From Deltaproteobacteria bacterium (GTDB lineage: Bacteria; Bdellovibrionota; UBA1018): a stretch of DNA of 34,893 nt. The position numbers and the translations under genes are program-made. The notes under the pieces are model-generated. The model was not told the DNA's origin. It made no database searches and saw nothing but the letters and a program-made list of their open reading frames with translations. The DNA is taken from NCBI GenBank assembly GCA_013286765.1, contig JABDFB010000012.1:1-34893 (forward strand), written 5' to 3'. This document shows, piece by piece, positions 16,382 through 24,088 of this stretch (its first letter is position 1; each line of letters opens with the position of its first letter).

Positions 16382-18172
16382 CTATAATTCGTCTTTGATT
16401 GCTGACGGCCACGTCTTTTTCATCCAAGAGTTATCGAAAAATTTCAAAACTGCTTTTGCTGCATCCTGAATCTCCGAACGATCCGAGCGAAGTAAGTTCT
16501 GAAGAAGCCCTATGACTTCCGGAGTGTAGAAATTCGTGAGAGCGCGAATAGCTGTGTCGCGAATGGATATCGCAGTATCTTCAGAAAGAGCGATTCTCTT
16601 GATAGCAGAGAAAGCTTCCGGATTTGCTGTTTTTCCCAGACTCCGGATGGCTTGCTCGCGGATCAATTCGGAATAGCTTTCTTCAGCCATACGGGCGAGG
16701 AACTCTGTAGCCCGCGAATTTTTGGATTCGCCTAAAATACCAAGTAGAATGATCGCATCGTTCTCAGAAGCCGCTAGAATCTGATTCTGAATATATTTGA
16801 TCAGGTTCTCCGAAATGTAGGGAACCACCAATCCATAGCTATTGAAATCATCATAGAACCGATTGTGAAAAGCAATCAAATAAGAATACGCCGCTTCAAG
16901 ATCTTTCGAACCAGAAGCAAGCTTAGGCTCTTTTGGATTATTTGCCTGATTATTTATTTGATAATTTGGTTCAGAACCCAGCAGTGACACGCGAAATTTG
17001 ATCAGTATCTGATATAGCGAATTGACCATATTCGTAAATGATCCTACGGGTGATTTTTGGATACTCTGTATGAGTTCGCTCGAGGATAACGTCTCCGGAT
17101 TACGTATGGAGAGTTTGCGCAGGTTTTCAATGATTTCTCTGGATTGAAAAAGTTTTGAAAGTTCGGTGGCGTTAAAAGCCATTCGCGATGGATCAAAGTT
17201 CAGCACTTCTTGGAGATAGTCGAGGAGAATTTTCGAAGCTGGTAACGCCTGATCCTCTGAAGCGGAACCTAGTATTCGGATCGCCATAGTCGACTCTTCG
17301 ATATTGTTCCCGCGAAGAATGTTCTTTAAAGACTCAAGGGGCAGTACCTCCCGAAATACGGGAGCTAGTCCTGATTCCGAGTCATAAAAGTCGTGATAAT
17401 TCTCTCCACTGAAAGCGATAAAAGTAGATGGGTTCAAGCTAAACTTTTGCCTAATTTCGTCGGGGAGCAGATCCCGGAAGAACATGAGTGAGGTAAGGAC
17501 TTCATCGAAGACGTAAGATATTCCGGGGTGTTCTGCGTCTGATGCTACCCAAACCTGTACTTTTATTCGAGGATCATGGGTCGCTGTAAATTTATCTCGT
17601 ATCAGATGCATCGGAAATCCAAAGCAGGCTTCGATAAAAAGCGTTACTTCAATTTTTTGATGAGGATGGCCGGAAAGTAAATTTGTTATCTGACGATAGA
17701 GGTAATCCACAAGATCACGATAAAAGAAGGGATTAGAATCCTTGTCCACCATGTACTGTCCATGTCCGTGGGCATTGAAATAGAAAAAGAGCTTTGCGGT
17801 TTTTTCCGTGCCAGGTTCTGAAAGGTCGCTATTTGCGAGAGAAAACGCTCCGTCCATTGCTTCCAATAGAGCCTCTCGCGTTGGTTTCGCCGCAACTATA
17901 TGTCGATTATTCGCTACCTTGAAAGGATTTCCGTTAGAGCTATCAAATAGTTTGACTCGCCTTGGGCCCATCGCTGTAGATATTGGACTCCAACTGACTG
18001 CAATGGGTCCCAAGACGGCGTTTTCTTCAATGGCTTTTTCAATTTGGGTTTTGTTTGGTTCTTCAAAGACCTTCCGAATCGCCGCGGCATGGGTTTGGGT
18101 GGGAGAGACGACCACGACGGTCATTTGGACGAGGAGGCCCGCAAGAACTAACCTATGTATGAAATTTTTCAT
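16382..18172 (-). CDS. Exported caspase/legumain-like peptidase with C-terminal HEAT repeats
   Basis: 596 residues with a signal peptide (cleavage near THAAA, residue 31). A hydrophobic strand followed by AHGHG (His135 or His137) and a later strand LFIEACFGF (Cys183) match the His and Cys dyad of clan CD peptidases; EAC is the form seen in legumain and GPI8 (family C13), while caspases have DAC or QAC. The region after the Cys (VQVWVASDAEHPG) resembles the following caspase strand. The middle (about 300-440) is unassigned and helical. Residues about 465-585 hold three to four HEAT repeats (for example IREQAIRSLGKTANPEAFSAI). It converges on the papain-like protease gene with a 40-bp gap. The peptidase call rests on motifs alone; substrate unknown. 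Confidence 0.65.
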   Translation of the reverse strand: MKNFIHRLVLAGLLVQMTVVVVSPTQTHAAAIRKVFEEPNKTQIEKAIEENAVLGPIAVSWSPISTAMGPRRVKLFDSSNGNPFKVANNRHIVAAKPTREALLEAMDGAFSLANSDLSEPGTEKTAKLFFYFNAHGHGQYMVDKDSNPFFYRDLVDYLYRQITNLLSGHPHQKIEVTLFIEACFGFPMHLIRDKFTATHDPRIKVQVWVASDAEHPGISYVFDEVLTSLMFFRDLLPDEIRQKFSLNPSTFIAFSGENYHDFYDSESGLAPVFREVLPLESLKNILRGNNIEESTMAIRILGSASEDQALPASKILLDYLQEVLNFDPSRMAFNATELSKLFQSREIIENLRKLSIRNPETLSSSELIQSIQKSPVGSFTNMVNSLYQILIKFRVSLLGSEPNYQINNQANNPKEPKLASGSKDLEAAYSYLIAFHNRFYDDFNSYGLVVPYISENLIKYIQNQILAASENDAIILLGILGESKNSRATEFLARMAEESYSELIREQAIRSLGKTANPEAFSAIKRIALSEDTAISIRDTAIRALTNFYTPEVIGLLQNLLRSDRSEIQDAAKAVLKFFDNSWMKKTWPSAIKDEL

Positions 18173-18299
18173 AGCAAAAGCTATATCATGGGAGTGGTTC
18201 GAATTAAATAAAATATAAATATAAATTATTTTAGTTAATTACTTCCCTTAACTATGTAGTTTGAAGCCTATAATTGCGCCACTAGTTGGATCGACTCAG

Positions 18300-19472
18300 A
18301 TGACTCGTCAAAGTCGTCAGCGAAAGAAGTTGCAATCCGAGGCGGCGTCCCGTATGACACCTAGGAAAAGAAAGAAATCCAAAGTGAATCCAACCACACA
18401 TTTTATCCTCACAGTCTGCCAGGTCGGTGCCGAAACAGCCCTTAAGAAGGAAATGCTCCGGGATTATCCTCAGTTCCGCTTTGCCTTCTCGCGCCCAGGA
18501 TTTGTTACATTTAAGAACATCGCTGGAACAGTTCCGCTCGATCTGACATTGCATACAGTCTTTGCGCAGGCTTATGGAGCCTCTTTCGGGATGTTAAAAT
18601 CCACCGATGTTTCCGAAATCAGCAAAGTCATAGAACTGGCCACACAGCTTAAGAATGCCTACCCAGAAAAAAAGCTCCGTCTCCATGCCTGGCAACGCCG
18701 TTTTTATCTGCCGGGTGACGAACCGCCGGGATTTAAGGATAACGAACTGCTTGGTGGTATTGAAAAAAAAATCCGTGAGGCTAGCAATGCGCTTTTCGAA
18801 GTGGATCCGCTTTCACAAATCGGAGACATTGTTCTACAAGTTGTTGCGGTCGATCCGGATCAGTTTGCACTCGGTGCTTTTATGCACTCCAATTCGCATT
18901 CACCCTGGCCCGGCGGAAAATCAAAAATCTCTTTTCCCCAAGAAGCACCATCTCGCGCTTACTTAAAATTAGAGGAAGCTCTCCTTTGGTCTAAAGCACC
19001 TCTTAAACCTGGCGATGTTGCCGTAGAAATTGGAAGTGCTCCCGGTGGCGCGAGCTACGCGTTGCTCAAGCGTGGACTCAAAGTCGTCGGAATAGATCCG
19101 CGGCCGATGGAACCGATAGTTGTACGTAACCCGCAGTTTACTCACATCCGAAAACCCGTTGCCCAGGTACTTCGGGAAGAGTTGCCTCACTCAGTCCAGT
19201 GGCTGCTTCTCGACATGAACGTGGCACCGAATATTGCCCTTTATTCTGTAGATCGCTTGGCTTCGCGGATGAAAGATTCTTTAGTCGGGGCGATTCTCAC
19301 CGTTAAATTTACCGACTGGCGCTTTGCAAACGAAATCCCCTCAATGATTGACCATGTGAGATCCATGGGATTTTCGCGAGTGAAGGCGGTCCAGCTCTCC
19401 CAGCATAGGCAAGAAATTCTGATTTACGGCCTCAGCCGCCGTGGCACCACATTTGGTAAGGTCACACGCTAA
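18300..19472 (+). CDS. FtsJ-type RNA 2'-O-methyltransferase, RlmM-like
   Basis: The C-terminal half is a Rossmann SAM-dependent methyltransferase with the K-D-K-E tetrad of FtsJ/RrmJ enzymes: Lys in SRAYLKLEEAL, SAM loop EIGSAPGGASYAL, Asp in LLLDMNVAP, Lys in GAILTVKFTDW, and Glu in QHRQEILIYG. The N-terminal half resembles the THUMP-bearing region of RlmM, the enzyme that methylates C2498 of 23S rRNA. The frame is open from a TTG at 18261; the ATG at 18300 is used here (390 residues), but the ATG at 18354, with GAGG 10 bases upstream, is also good and would skip a very basic leader. It ends overlapping the converging methyltransferase gene by 4 bp. Confidence 0.8.
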   Translation: MTRQSRQRKKLQSEAASRMTPRKRKKSKVNPTTHFILTVCQVGAETALKKEMLRDYPQFRFAFSRPGFVTFKNIAGTVPLDLTLHTVFAQAYGASFGMLKSTDVSEISKVIELATQLKNAYPEKKLRLHAWQRRFYLPGDEPPGFKDNELLGGIEKKIREASNALFEVDPLSQIGDIVLQVVAVDPDQFALGAFMHSNSHSPWPGGKSKISFPQEAPSRAYLKLEEALLWSKAPLKPGDVAVEIGSAPGGASYALLKRGLKVVGIDPRPMEPIVVRNPQFTHIRKPVAQVLREELPHSVQWLLLDMNVAPNIALYSVDRLASRMKDSLVGAILTVKFTDWRFANEIPSMIDHVRSMGFSRVKAVQLSQHRQEILIYGLSRRGTTFGKVTR

Positions 19473-20338
19473 GGCGGAAAGCCCAACGCTAATTTCAAAG
19501 CGCGGTATTCTTCATGTACTGAATCATCGGGGCTGCCGCCAGTGTCGGGCCTCCGAGCTTTTCTAATCACGAGTGGTGGTTCCTTCCACGTCTGGTCCCG
19601 AAACGATTCCGGAAGATGATCCGATCTCATCATTCCGAATAAGGAAAGTAGGGGAGGTTCACCTTCTTTGAAGACGATGGGTCGAGAGCGAACAATGGTG
19701 AGTTGTGCTTCTCGCGCCGCCGCTTCTACACGCTTGAGCTGGCTTTCCTGCGCGATCGGAAAAATTATGGAAAAAAATCCGCCGAGGTTCAAATGCTCAG
19801 AAGCCACGCGACAGTAATCCACAACAGAGCCGCGCAGTTCAAAACGACATGCGATTTTCTGTGGATGGTCTCCCTCGATCCCGGACCCAATCGGAAAATA
19901 GGGTGGACTACCCATGATTAAATCAAATTTTTCGTCTGGACGAATCAGGTTTGGATCCCGCAAATCCCCGTGGCGAATTTCGTAGCGATCTTCCAATTCG
20001 TTGTACTGACAAGAGCGCCTGGCCAGCGCAACGCTGGTCTCTTGTGCCTCAACCGTCACGAAACGTGCACCGTGAAGCCGCCACGCTGCCAGCATTCCGA
20101 CTGCGCCAATCCCACTGCCGAGATCAAGCACCGTACGTGGACAGGGGCACCAGGTAGTTCCGTACCAGGCTACCAAAAAATCATCTGTTGAAAAGCGATG
20201 CCCTTTCTCCAGCTGAAAAATCCGATAGTGCCCGCACAACGCGTCCAGTGTTTCACCTGGACGAGCTAGGTCTTTCGCTTTAGATTTTGGAATAATAGGG
20301 CCGGGTTTTGCCCAGCCCTTAAAGTAATTCTCGTCCAT
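19469..20338 (-). CDS. N6-adenine methyltransferase, TrmN6/YfiC-like
   Basis: 289 residues. A class I SAM-dependent methyltransferase: LDLGSGIGAVG (71-81) binds SAM, VTVEAQE carries the acidic residue for the ribose, and GSPPYF (143-148) is the catalytic motif, where family members usually have NPPY. The N-terminal FQLEKGHRFSTDDFLVAW is characteristic of the YfiC/TrmN6 group that modifies A37 of tRNA-Val. Ser for Asn is allowed in amino-methyltransferases, whose motif is [DNS]PP[YF]. It follows the lipoprotein gene by 18 bp on the same strand and is probably co-transcribed. No ribosome-binding site is visible before its ATG. Confidence 0.8.
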   Translation of the reverse strand: MDENYFKGWAKPGPIIPKSKAKDLARPGETLDALCGHYRIFQLEKGHRFSTDDFLVAWYGTTWCPCPRTVLDLGSGIGAVGMLAAWRLHGARFVTVEAQETSVALARRSCQYNELEDRYEIRHGDLRDPNLIRPDEKFDLIMGSPPYFPIGSGIEGDHPQKIACRFELRGSVVDYCRVASEHLNLGGFFSIIFPIAQESQLKRVEAAAREAQLTIVRSRPIVFKEGEPPLLSLFGMMRSDHLPESFRDQTWKEPPLVIRKARRPDTGGSPDDSVHEEYRALKLALGFPP

Positions 20339-20356
20339 CTATCATTTATGGCAAAA

Positions 20357-21997
20357 CTATTGTGGCAAAGCTATCTCTACCGAATTGGGAATTGATTGAT
20401 CGCTTTCGGGAGGGCTCTGATCCGTCAGATAGTCCATAATATCGCTGTTTAGGAATATGTTTTTGAAGTCTTGCTTCTCTTTTTTGCAATTCCATGGAAC
20501 ATTTCCGCAGTCCTCATAGATTCCAATCTCTGCCCCGAGTGCACGTTTTTGAGTGGTCTTTATATATAGATAAGCCTGAGGGCTGTAAGGAAGATTAAAG
20601 AGATCTATAACTTGCTTTGCAGTCCATTTTCCGAGTTCTTGATTTGCTCTTCCGATCGCTCGACCAGCCCTAGTTGCAGTGTAATCTCTGATGATACCAG
20701 CAGTGGTTCTAACAAAGAACATCTTGATTCCCTTAAGGGTGCTGTTATTGACGTCGGTGGAGGTGAAGGTTCTCCATGGGTCTTTGAATTGATCCCACCC
20801 AAAATTAGGAAAATGGGAGTGCAAGAAGTCTCCGAAAAAGAAATCAAATGATTTGAAAAGAATCATGTTTATACCGAAAACAGCCCAATCCCCATTGGCT
20901 CGAGTCCCGATATTCTTAAATTCGTTCATATCGTAGGATTTGTCGCCAGCAAAAACAGCTAAGCTCCCTTGGGTAAAGTATGGCATTTCGGCTAAACTGT
21001 GTTTCGCAGTAAATTCTCTGAGCCCTTCAGGATCTTGCGAACAACCGCGACCGGTTTTTGTCAACATATCCAAGTTGTCTGCGAGCTGAAATAAAGGAGT
21101 TACGGTTTCCTTGTCTAGAGCCCAAGCTAAAGGCATTTTTGTCCAAGAATTGAATAAATCTCGCAGCTCAGACAGCGATTGGCACCCGAACTTTGCATCG
21201 CCGAGCACCGGACTGATCATGGCTACCTTATCCATTTTGAACTCATTACCATATTCATAGGCAACCTTAGATAACGGGAGTGTGCCCATGCCATATCCAA
21301 CGCCGAAGAGCTGTTTTTTGGGATTCTTAGAATCATTATAGCCAGATACTTCTAAGACTTTTTTCATGACGTCGTAGGAATGCTGAGAGACCGCATCTAA
21401 ACCCTGCTGGCAACAGGCCGCTTGAAAACCAGTGACGTTGATCCCCTCGGGACCACAAGCCTGCTTTTTTGAATTGGTATATTTCACTTGAATGGTTCGA
21501 TACCCATTCTGCTCTGTAAGCTTATCAACCAAGTTCTTCGTGTCCGGCAAGTGCAGATCTTCAAAATACAGAGTGGTTGGATTGTCACCGAAAACTACCA
21601 CATATGTCTCTGCGCCATCCTGAGAAAGAGGGGCCAGCGATTTGTTAATCTTGATCTCGATGGGTGCGCTATTTTCGCCGCATTTCAATTTAAACTTTTT
21701 TGTAATAACCGGAAAACTTGGGATCAAGCCGGCTTCGGGCTGTTTTACAGTACCTGCTTCAGTCACAGGGGCTGCGCTGCCGGAAGTCTCTCCATTAGCG
21801 ACGGTGCCAGTCAGGTCACCAGTACGCTGAGGTTGTTTAGAATTCTGAATACCGGTTTCTGTACCAGCCGGAGGAGTCTCGTTGTCTGAAGAAGGACATC
21901 CCATGAGACTGAAACAGAATAATCCGGTGATAAATATATGCAGTAACCGCAAGGTGTGCAATCGCCCTAACCCTATAGAAAACCGTGCTACTTTCAT
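20357..21997 (-). CDS. Lipoprotein with a degenerate alpha/beta-hydrolase-like core
   Basis: 546 residues from the ATG at 21997, chosen because AGGTAGGA lies 4-5 bases upstream; the frame stays open to 22090. The signal sequence ends FSLMGC (Cys34), a lipobox, so the protein is probably anchored in a membrane. A Thr/Gly/Pro-rich linker follows. The central part has strand-helix alternation and an apparent nucleophile elbow, LFGVGYGMGTLPLSK (GYGMG at 234-238), in which the expected Ser of GxSxG is Gly. Several Cys residues (including ACC and SCG-type pairs) may form disulfides. It does not match a named family that I know. It is followed by the TrmN6-like gene. Confidence 0.65.
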   Translation of the reverse strand: MKVARFSIGLGRLHTLRLLHIFITGLFCFSLMGCPSSDNETPPAGTETGIQNSKQPQRTGDLTGTVANGETSGSAAPVTEAGTVKQPEAGLIPSFPVITKKFKLKCGENSAPIEIKINKSLAPLSQDGAETYVVVFGDNPTTLYFEDLHLPDTKNLVDKLTEQNGYRTIQVKYTNSKKQACGPEGINVTGFQAACCQQGLDAVSQHSYDVMKKVLEVSGYNDSKNPKKQLFGVGYGMGTLPLSKVAYEYGNEFKMDKVAMISPVLGDAKFGCQSLSELRDLFNSWTKMPLAWALDKETVTPLFQLADNLDMLTKTGRGCSQDPEGLREFTAKHSLAEMPYFTQGSLAVFAGDKSYDMNEFKNIGTRANGDWAVFGINMILFKSFDFFFGDFLHSHFPNFGWDQFKDPWRTFTSTDVNNSTLKGIKMFFVRTTAGIIRDYTATRAGRAIGRANQELGKWTAKQVIDLFNLPYSPQAYLYIKTTQKRALGAEIGIYEDCGNVPWNCKKEKQDFKNIFLNSDIMDYLTDQSPPESDQSIPNSVEIALPQ

Positions 21998-22064
21998 TTT
22001 AATCCTACCTGCCGCCCCTATTTTTATTGTTTGATGGTGTTCATCAATAGCCGTCTGAAGAACG

Positions 22065-22094
22065 TTAAGTGTCGTTACATAAAGTGACACTTAA
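22065..22094. promoter_or_regulatory. Inverted-repeat operator candidate upstream of the lipoprotein gene
   Basis: TTAAGTGTC (22065-22073) and GACACTTAA (22086-22094) are perfect inverted arms separated by 12 bases. The right arm is itself part of an odd palindrome AAGTG-A-CACTT (22082-22092). It lies about 70-100 bp upstream of the ATG at 21997, a usual place for a regulator site. No regulator gene is adjacent. Confidence 0.4.
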
Positions 22095-22113
22095 TGTCAA
22101 CATTTAGTAGGAA

Positions 22114-22221
22114 GTATCCGATGACTTTTTGATAGGCATCGCGTTGTAATATAAGACTAAGTTTTTGGCAGGTGTGGCGTAGAAACTATAACGCACTGAA
22201 TATCAAGAAGTTATCGGATAC
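22114..22221. repeat. Imperfect long inverted repeat, MITE-like or structured RNA
   Basis: The ends (22114-22148 and 22187-22221) are inverted copies matching at 28 of 35 positions, and 19 of the outer 21. The outer ends read GTATCCGAT. About 38 bases lie between the arms. Three of the seven mismatches would be G-U pairs in a plus-strand RNA but A-C clashes in a minus-strand RNA. No target-site duplication is clear. It fills most of the gap between the Met-rich gene and the lipoprotein gene, both on the minus strand. Confidence 0.6.
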
Positions 22222-22233
22222 CTTAGCAATGGC

Positions 22234-23241
22234 TTATTGTGCACCCGTTGCTTGGCCGGTACTTGGTCCGCCTTGTTCAGCAGAAGATACCGGTTTCATC
22301 TTACTGTCAGTGATTGCCATAGAGGCAGCATTATTGGGACCCGCCGTTTGACAATTGGTATCGCTTGGATTGGTAGGTAAAATTCCAGTTCCTAGAGTAC
22401 CGTTTGGCCCATTAACAGGGTTCGGACTTAAGGCACTTCCGGCGGGAAGAGGTGGATTGCACGGTAATAGCGTGCTGAGGGTAGAGCTGCGTCTTCTGGT
22501 CGCGCCGTCATGTACGACGAGAATTTTTTCACTAGGCAGTGTGGTGGGGGCTGCCCCGGCTGCCGTTGCAGCGGAAGTCTTTGTGAGACTTGGGCCCATG
22601 AGGCTTGTGTTCATCATCATTGAACTACCTAAGGCCATATTATAGCCGCCAAGGGCTCCACCACCCATCATCATTGCAGGGTTAGTCATCATTGCAGGGT
22701 TAGTCATCATTGCAGGGTTTGACATCATCGCTGGGTTATTCATCATCATTGCAGGGTTAGTCATCATCGCTGGGTTATTCATCATCATTGCCGGGTTAGT
22801 CATCATGGCTGGATTATTCATCATCATCGCCGGGTTATTCATCATAGTGTTGCCCAAGCCGCCGAAACCATAAGAAGTGCCCATCCCGCCCATTCCGTAA
22901 CCGGCCATACCAATAGAAGCCGCCATTGCACCTGCACCACCCTGATAAGCGGGTTGTGCATTAGATTGGGAACCGTCGCCACCACCTGTACTAGATGTAC
23001 TAGCTCCCAACAGTTTGTTGTCGGAGCTCAATTTTCCGGCGGGTGTTGGGTCGTTTGCAGGGGCGCTGTTGGGGGAGTAATTAGATTTATCTGAAGCCAA
23101 AGCCGAGCCAAACGGAATTGCGGTTAGTAGAATTAGCGTGATTGCACATCTGGCCGTCGTTCCCAAACCTTTGGGCCGTGTCAAAGCCGACATGGGATAA
23201 CTTTTCACTTTCCTATAGAAAGTCAGGATCTTCACCTTCAT
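22234..23241 (-). CDS. Exported methionine-rich repeat protein
   Basis: 335 residues from the ATG at 23241; a GTG two codons earlier and the Met at 23193 are alternatives. The latter gives the more usual signal peptide, MSALTRPKGLG..LILLTAIPFGSALAS. The mature protein starts with a Ser/Gly/Asn linker and a Gly-Met-rich GMGGMGTSYGFGG. It then has nine tandem NPAMM units (residues about 135-192), a second Gly/Met/Ala stretch, and a polar tail. Met clusters in exported proteins can bind Cu(I) or Ag(I), but this function is inferred from composition alone. It lies upstream of the lipoprotein gene on the same strand, separated by a long inverted repeat. Confidence 0.65.
   Translation of the reverse strand: MKVKILTFYRKVKSYPMSALTRPKGLGTTARCAITLILLTAIPFGSALASDKSNYSPNSAPANDPTPAGKLSSDNKLLGASTSSTGGGDGSQSNAQPAYQGGAGAMAASIGMAGYGMGGMGTSYGFGGLGNTMMNNPAMMMNNPAMMTNPAMMMNNPAMMTNPAMMMNNPAMMSNPAMMTNPAMMTNPAMMMGGGALGGYNMALGSSMMMNTSLMGPSLTKTSAATAAGAAPTTLPSEKILVVHDGATRRRSSTLSTLLPCNPPLPAGSALSPNPVNGPNGTLGTGILPTNPSDTNCQTAGPNNAASMAITDSKMKPVSSAEQGGPSTGQATGAQ
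22666..22839. repeat. Tandem NPAMM-coding repeats within the Met-rich gene
   Basis: Nine units of 18 or 21 bases encode NPAMM(M/T/S) with an optional extra Asn. The units differ by synonymous changes (GCAGGG versus GCTGGG and GCCGGG), which indicates repeated duplication with some selection on the protein sequence. Such arrays are prone to copy-number change. Confidence 0.9.
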
Positions 23242-23257
23242 TGACACAATTGTCTCA
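23242..23257. promoter_or_regulatory. Near-palindrome at the start of the Met-rich gene
   Basis: TGACACAATTGTCTCA is a 16-base near-palindrome with one mismatched pair and a perfect ACAATTGT core, directly before the ATG at 23241. If transcription begins upstream, it could be an operator or a translation-blocking hairpin. No supporting promoter elements were confirmed. Confidence 0.25.
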
Positions 23258-23371
23258 TTTTATTCAAATAAGCACAAATTTTACAATAATAGCAGGATAT
23301 TATCTTAATTTAGTGTAATAATTTCGTGTGGTTAAGTTTTGCGCTGCAGCTGGCAAAGAGTGAAAGTCCGC

Positions 23372-24088
23372 TCAAAGCAAAATGCGCTTTAAATCTGACC
23401 GAATGCCTTCGATAAAAAGCCGTTCTGTCGGTTTTGAGAGAAAGTCCACTCCTGAGAACATGTGAATAGAAAAATCGCCGTCGGCCTGGGTCCGCCACGC
23501 ATCAAAGTCAGCTTCCCCTACTTCGAGATCATGTAGGCCACCAAAAATTGAGATGGGAATTTTGAGTGGTGGTTCTGAAGAATATCGGTAATTGTCGATA
23601 ATGAACGGATCGCGGGGTTCCAGCTGCGGGGCGCGCTGGCCGGAAAAGAAAAGATAATAGGGCAGGGGACTGCCGGATTTTCTTAGGCAGCGCGAAAGCT
23701 CAAATCCAACTAAGGCTCCGAAGCGATGTCCAAAAAAAGCAAACGGTTTTTCAGAAAGTACCGGTGTGAGGGCCGCGGCAAGGGACTCGACCCAGAGTTT
23801 TAACTTCACATAGGGCGGGGCATTGATCCGGTCCTGCGGAATTCCAGCCTCGATTGAGGCTGTTTTTGCAGGATTTTGAACAGGACCAATGGCGCGAATC
23901 AATTGTTCCCGCTCAGGAACCTGAACCGGGCAAACCTCAATCAGTGGTGAGAGCTTGTCCTGCCAGCCGCGAAAGAGCGGATTTGCTGTATCTCCAAGAT
24001 GGTGAAAACAGAATAGCCTTAAACGGGATTTGAAGTCGGTTTTTGGGGGGGTTCTGAGAATTTGAAACTGCTTTTTTTGCTCGTCCAT
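23372..24088 (-). CDS. Type II thioesterase-like protein lacking the catalytic Ser and His
   Basis: 238 residues, the usual length for GrsT-type thioesterases, which edit nonribosomal peptide and polyketide assembly lines. Family landmarks are RLFCFHHLGDTA (usually FxxPxAGGSA), VQVPEREQL (usually PGRExR), FGHRFGALVGFELSR, an Asp187 in GGLHDLEV, and MFSGVDFL near the end. The nucleophile motif should be GHSMG or GHSFG, but here it is GHRFG, with Arg122 instead of Ser. The C-terminal F-x-GGHFFL motif has Asp215 at the His position. So two of three catalytic residues are absent in an otherwise intact ORF. No synthase gene is in the window. It may bind rather than hydrolyse an acyl or peptide group, but this is inference. 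Confidence 0.72.
   Translation of the reverse strand: MDEQKKQFQILRTPPKTDFKSRLRLFCFHHLGDTANPLFRGWQDKLSPLIEVCPVQVPEREQLIRAIGPVQNPAKTASIEAGIPQDRINAPPYVKLKLWVESLAAALTPVLSEKPFAFFGHRFGALVGFELSRCLRKSGSPLPYYLFFSGQRAPQLEPRDPFIIDNYRYSSEPPLKIPISIFGGLHDLEVGEADFDAWRTQADGDFSIHMFSGVDFLSKPTERLFIEGIRSDLKRILL

Noticed and set aside
18261..18299. TTG start for the RlmM-like gene
   Set aside because: No ribosome-binding site precedes it, and two downstream ATG codons give a more usual N-terminus.
20612..20851. Open frames antisense to the lipoprotein gene and, elsewhere, antisense to the RND genes
   Set aside because: They are shadows of well-supported genes with no ribosome-binding sites or recognisable domains.
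22666..22839. Regular short repeats that could suggest a CRISPR or minisatellite
   Set aside because: There are no unique spacers; the units are contiguous and encode a clear NPAMM protein repeat in an open frame.
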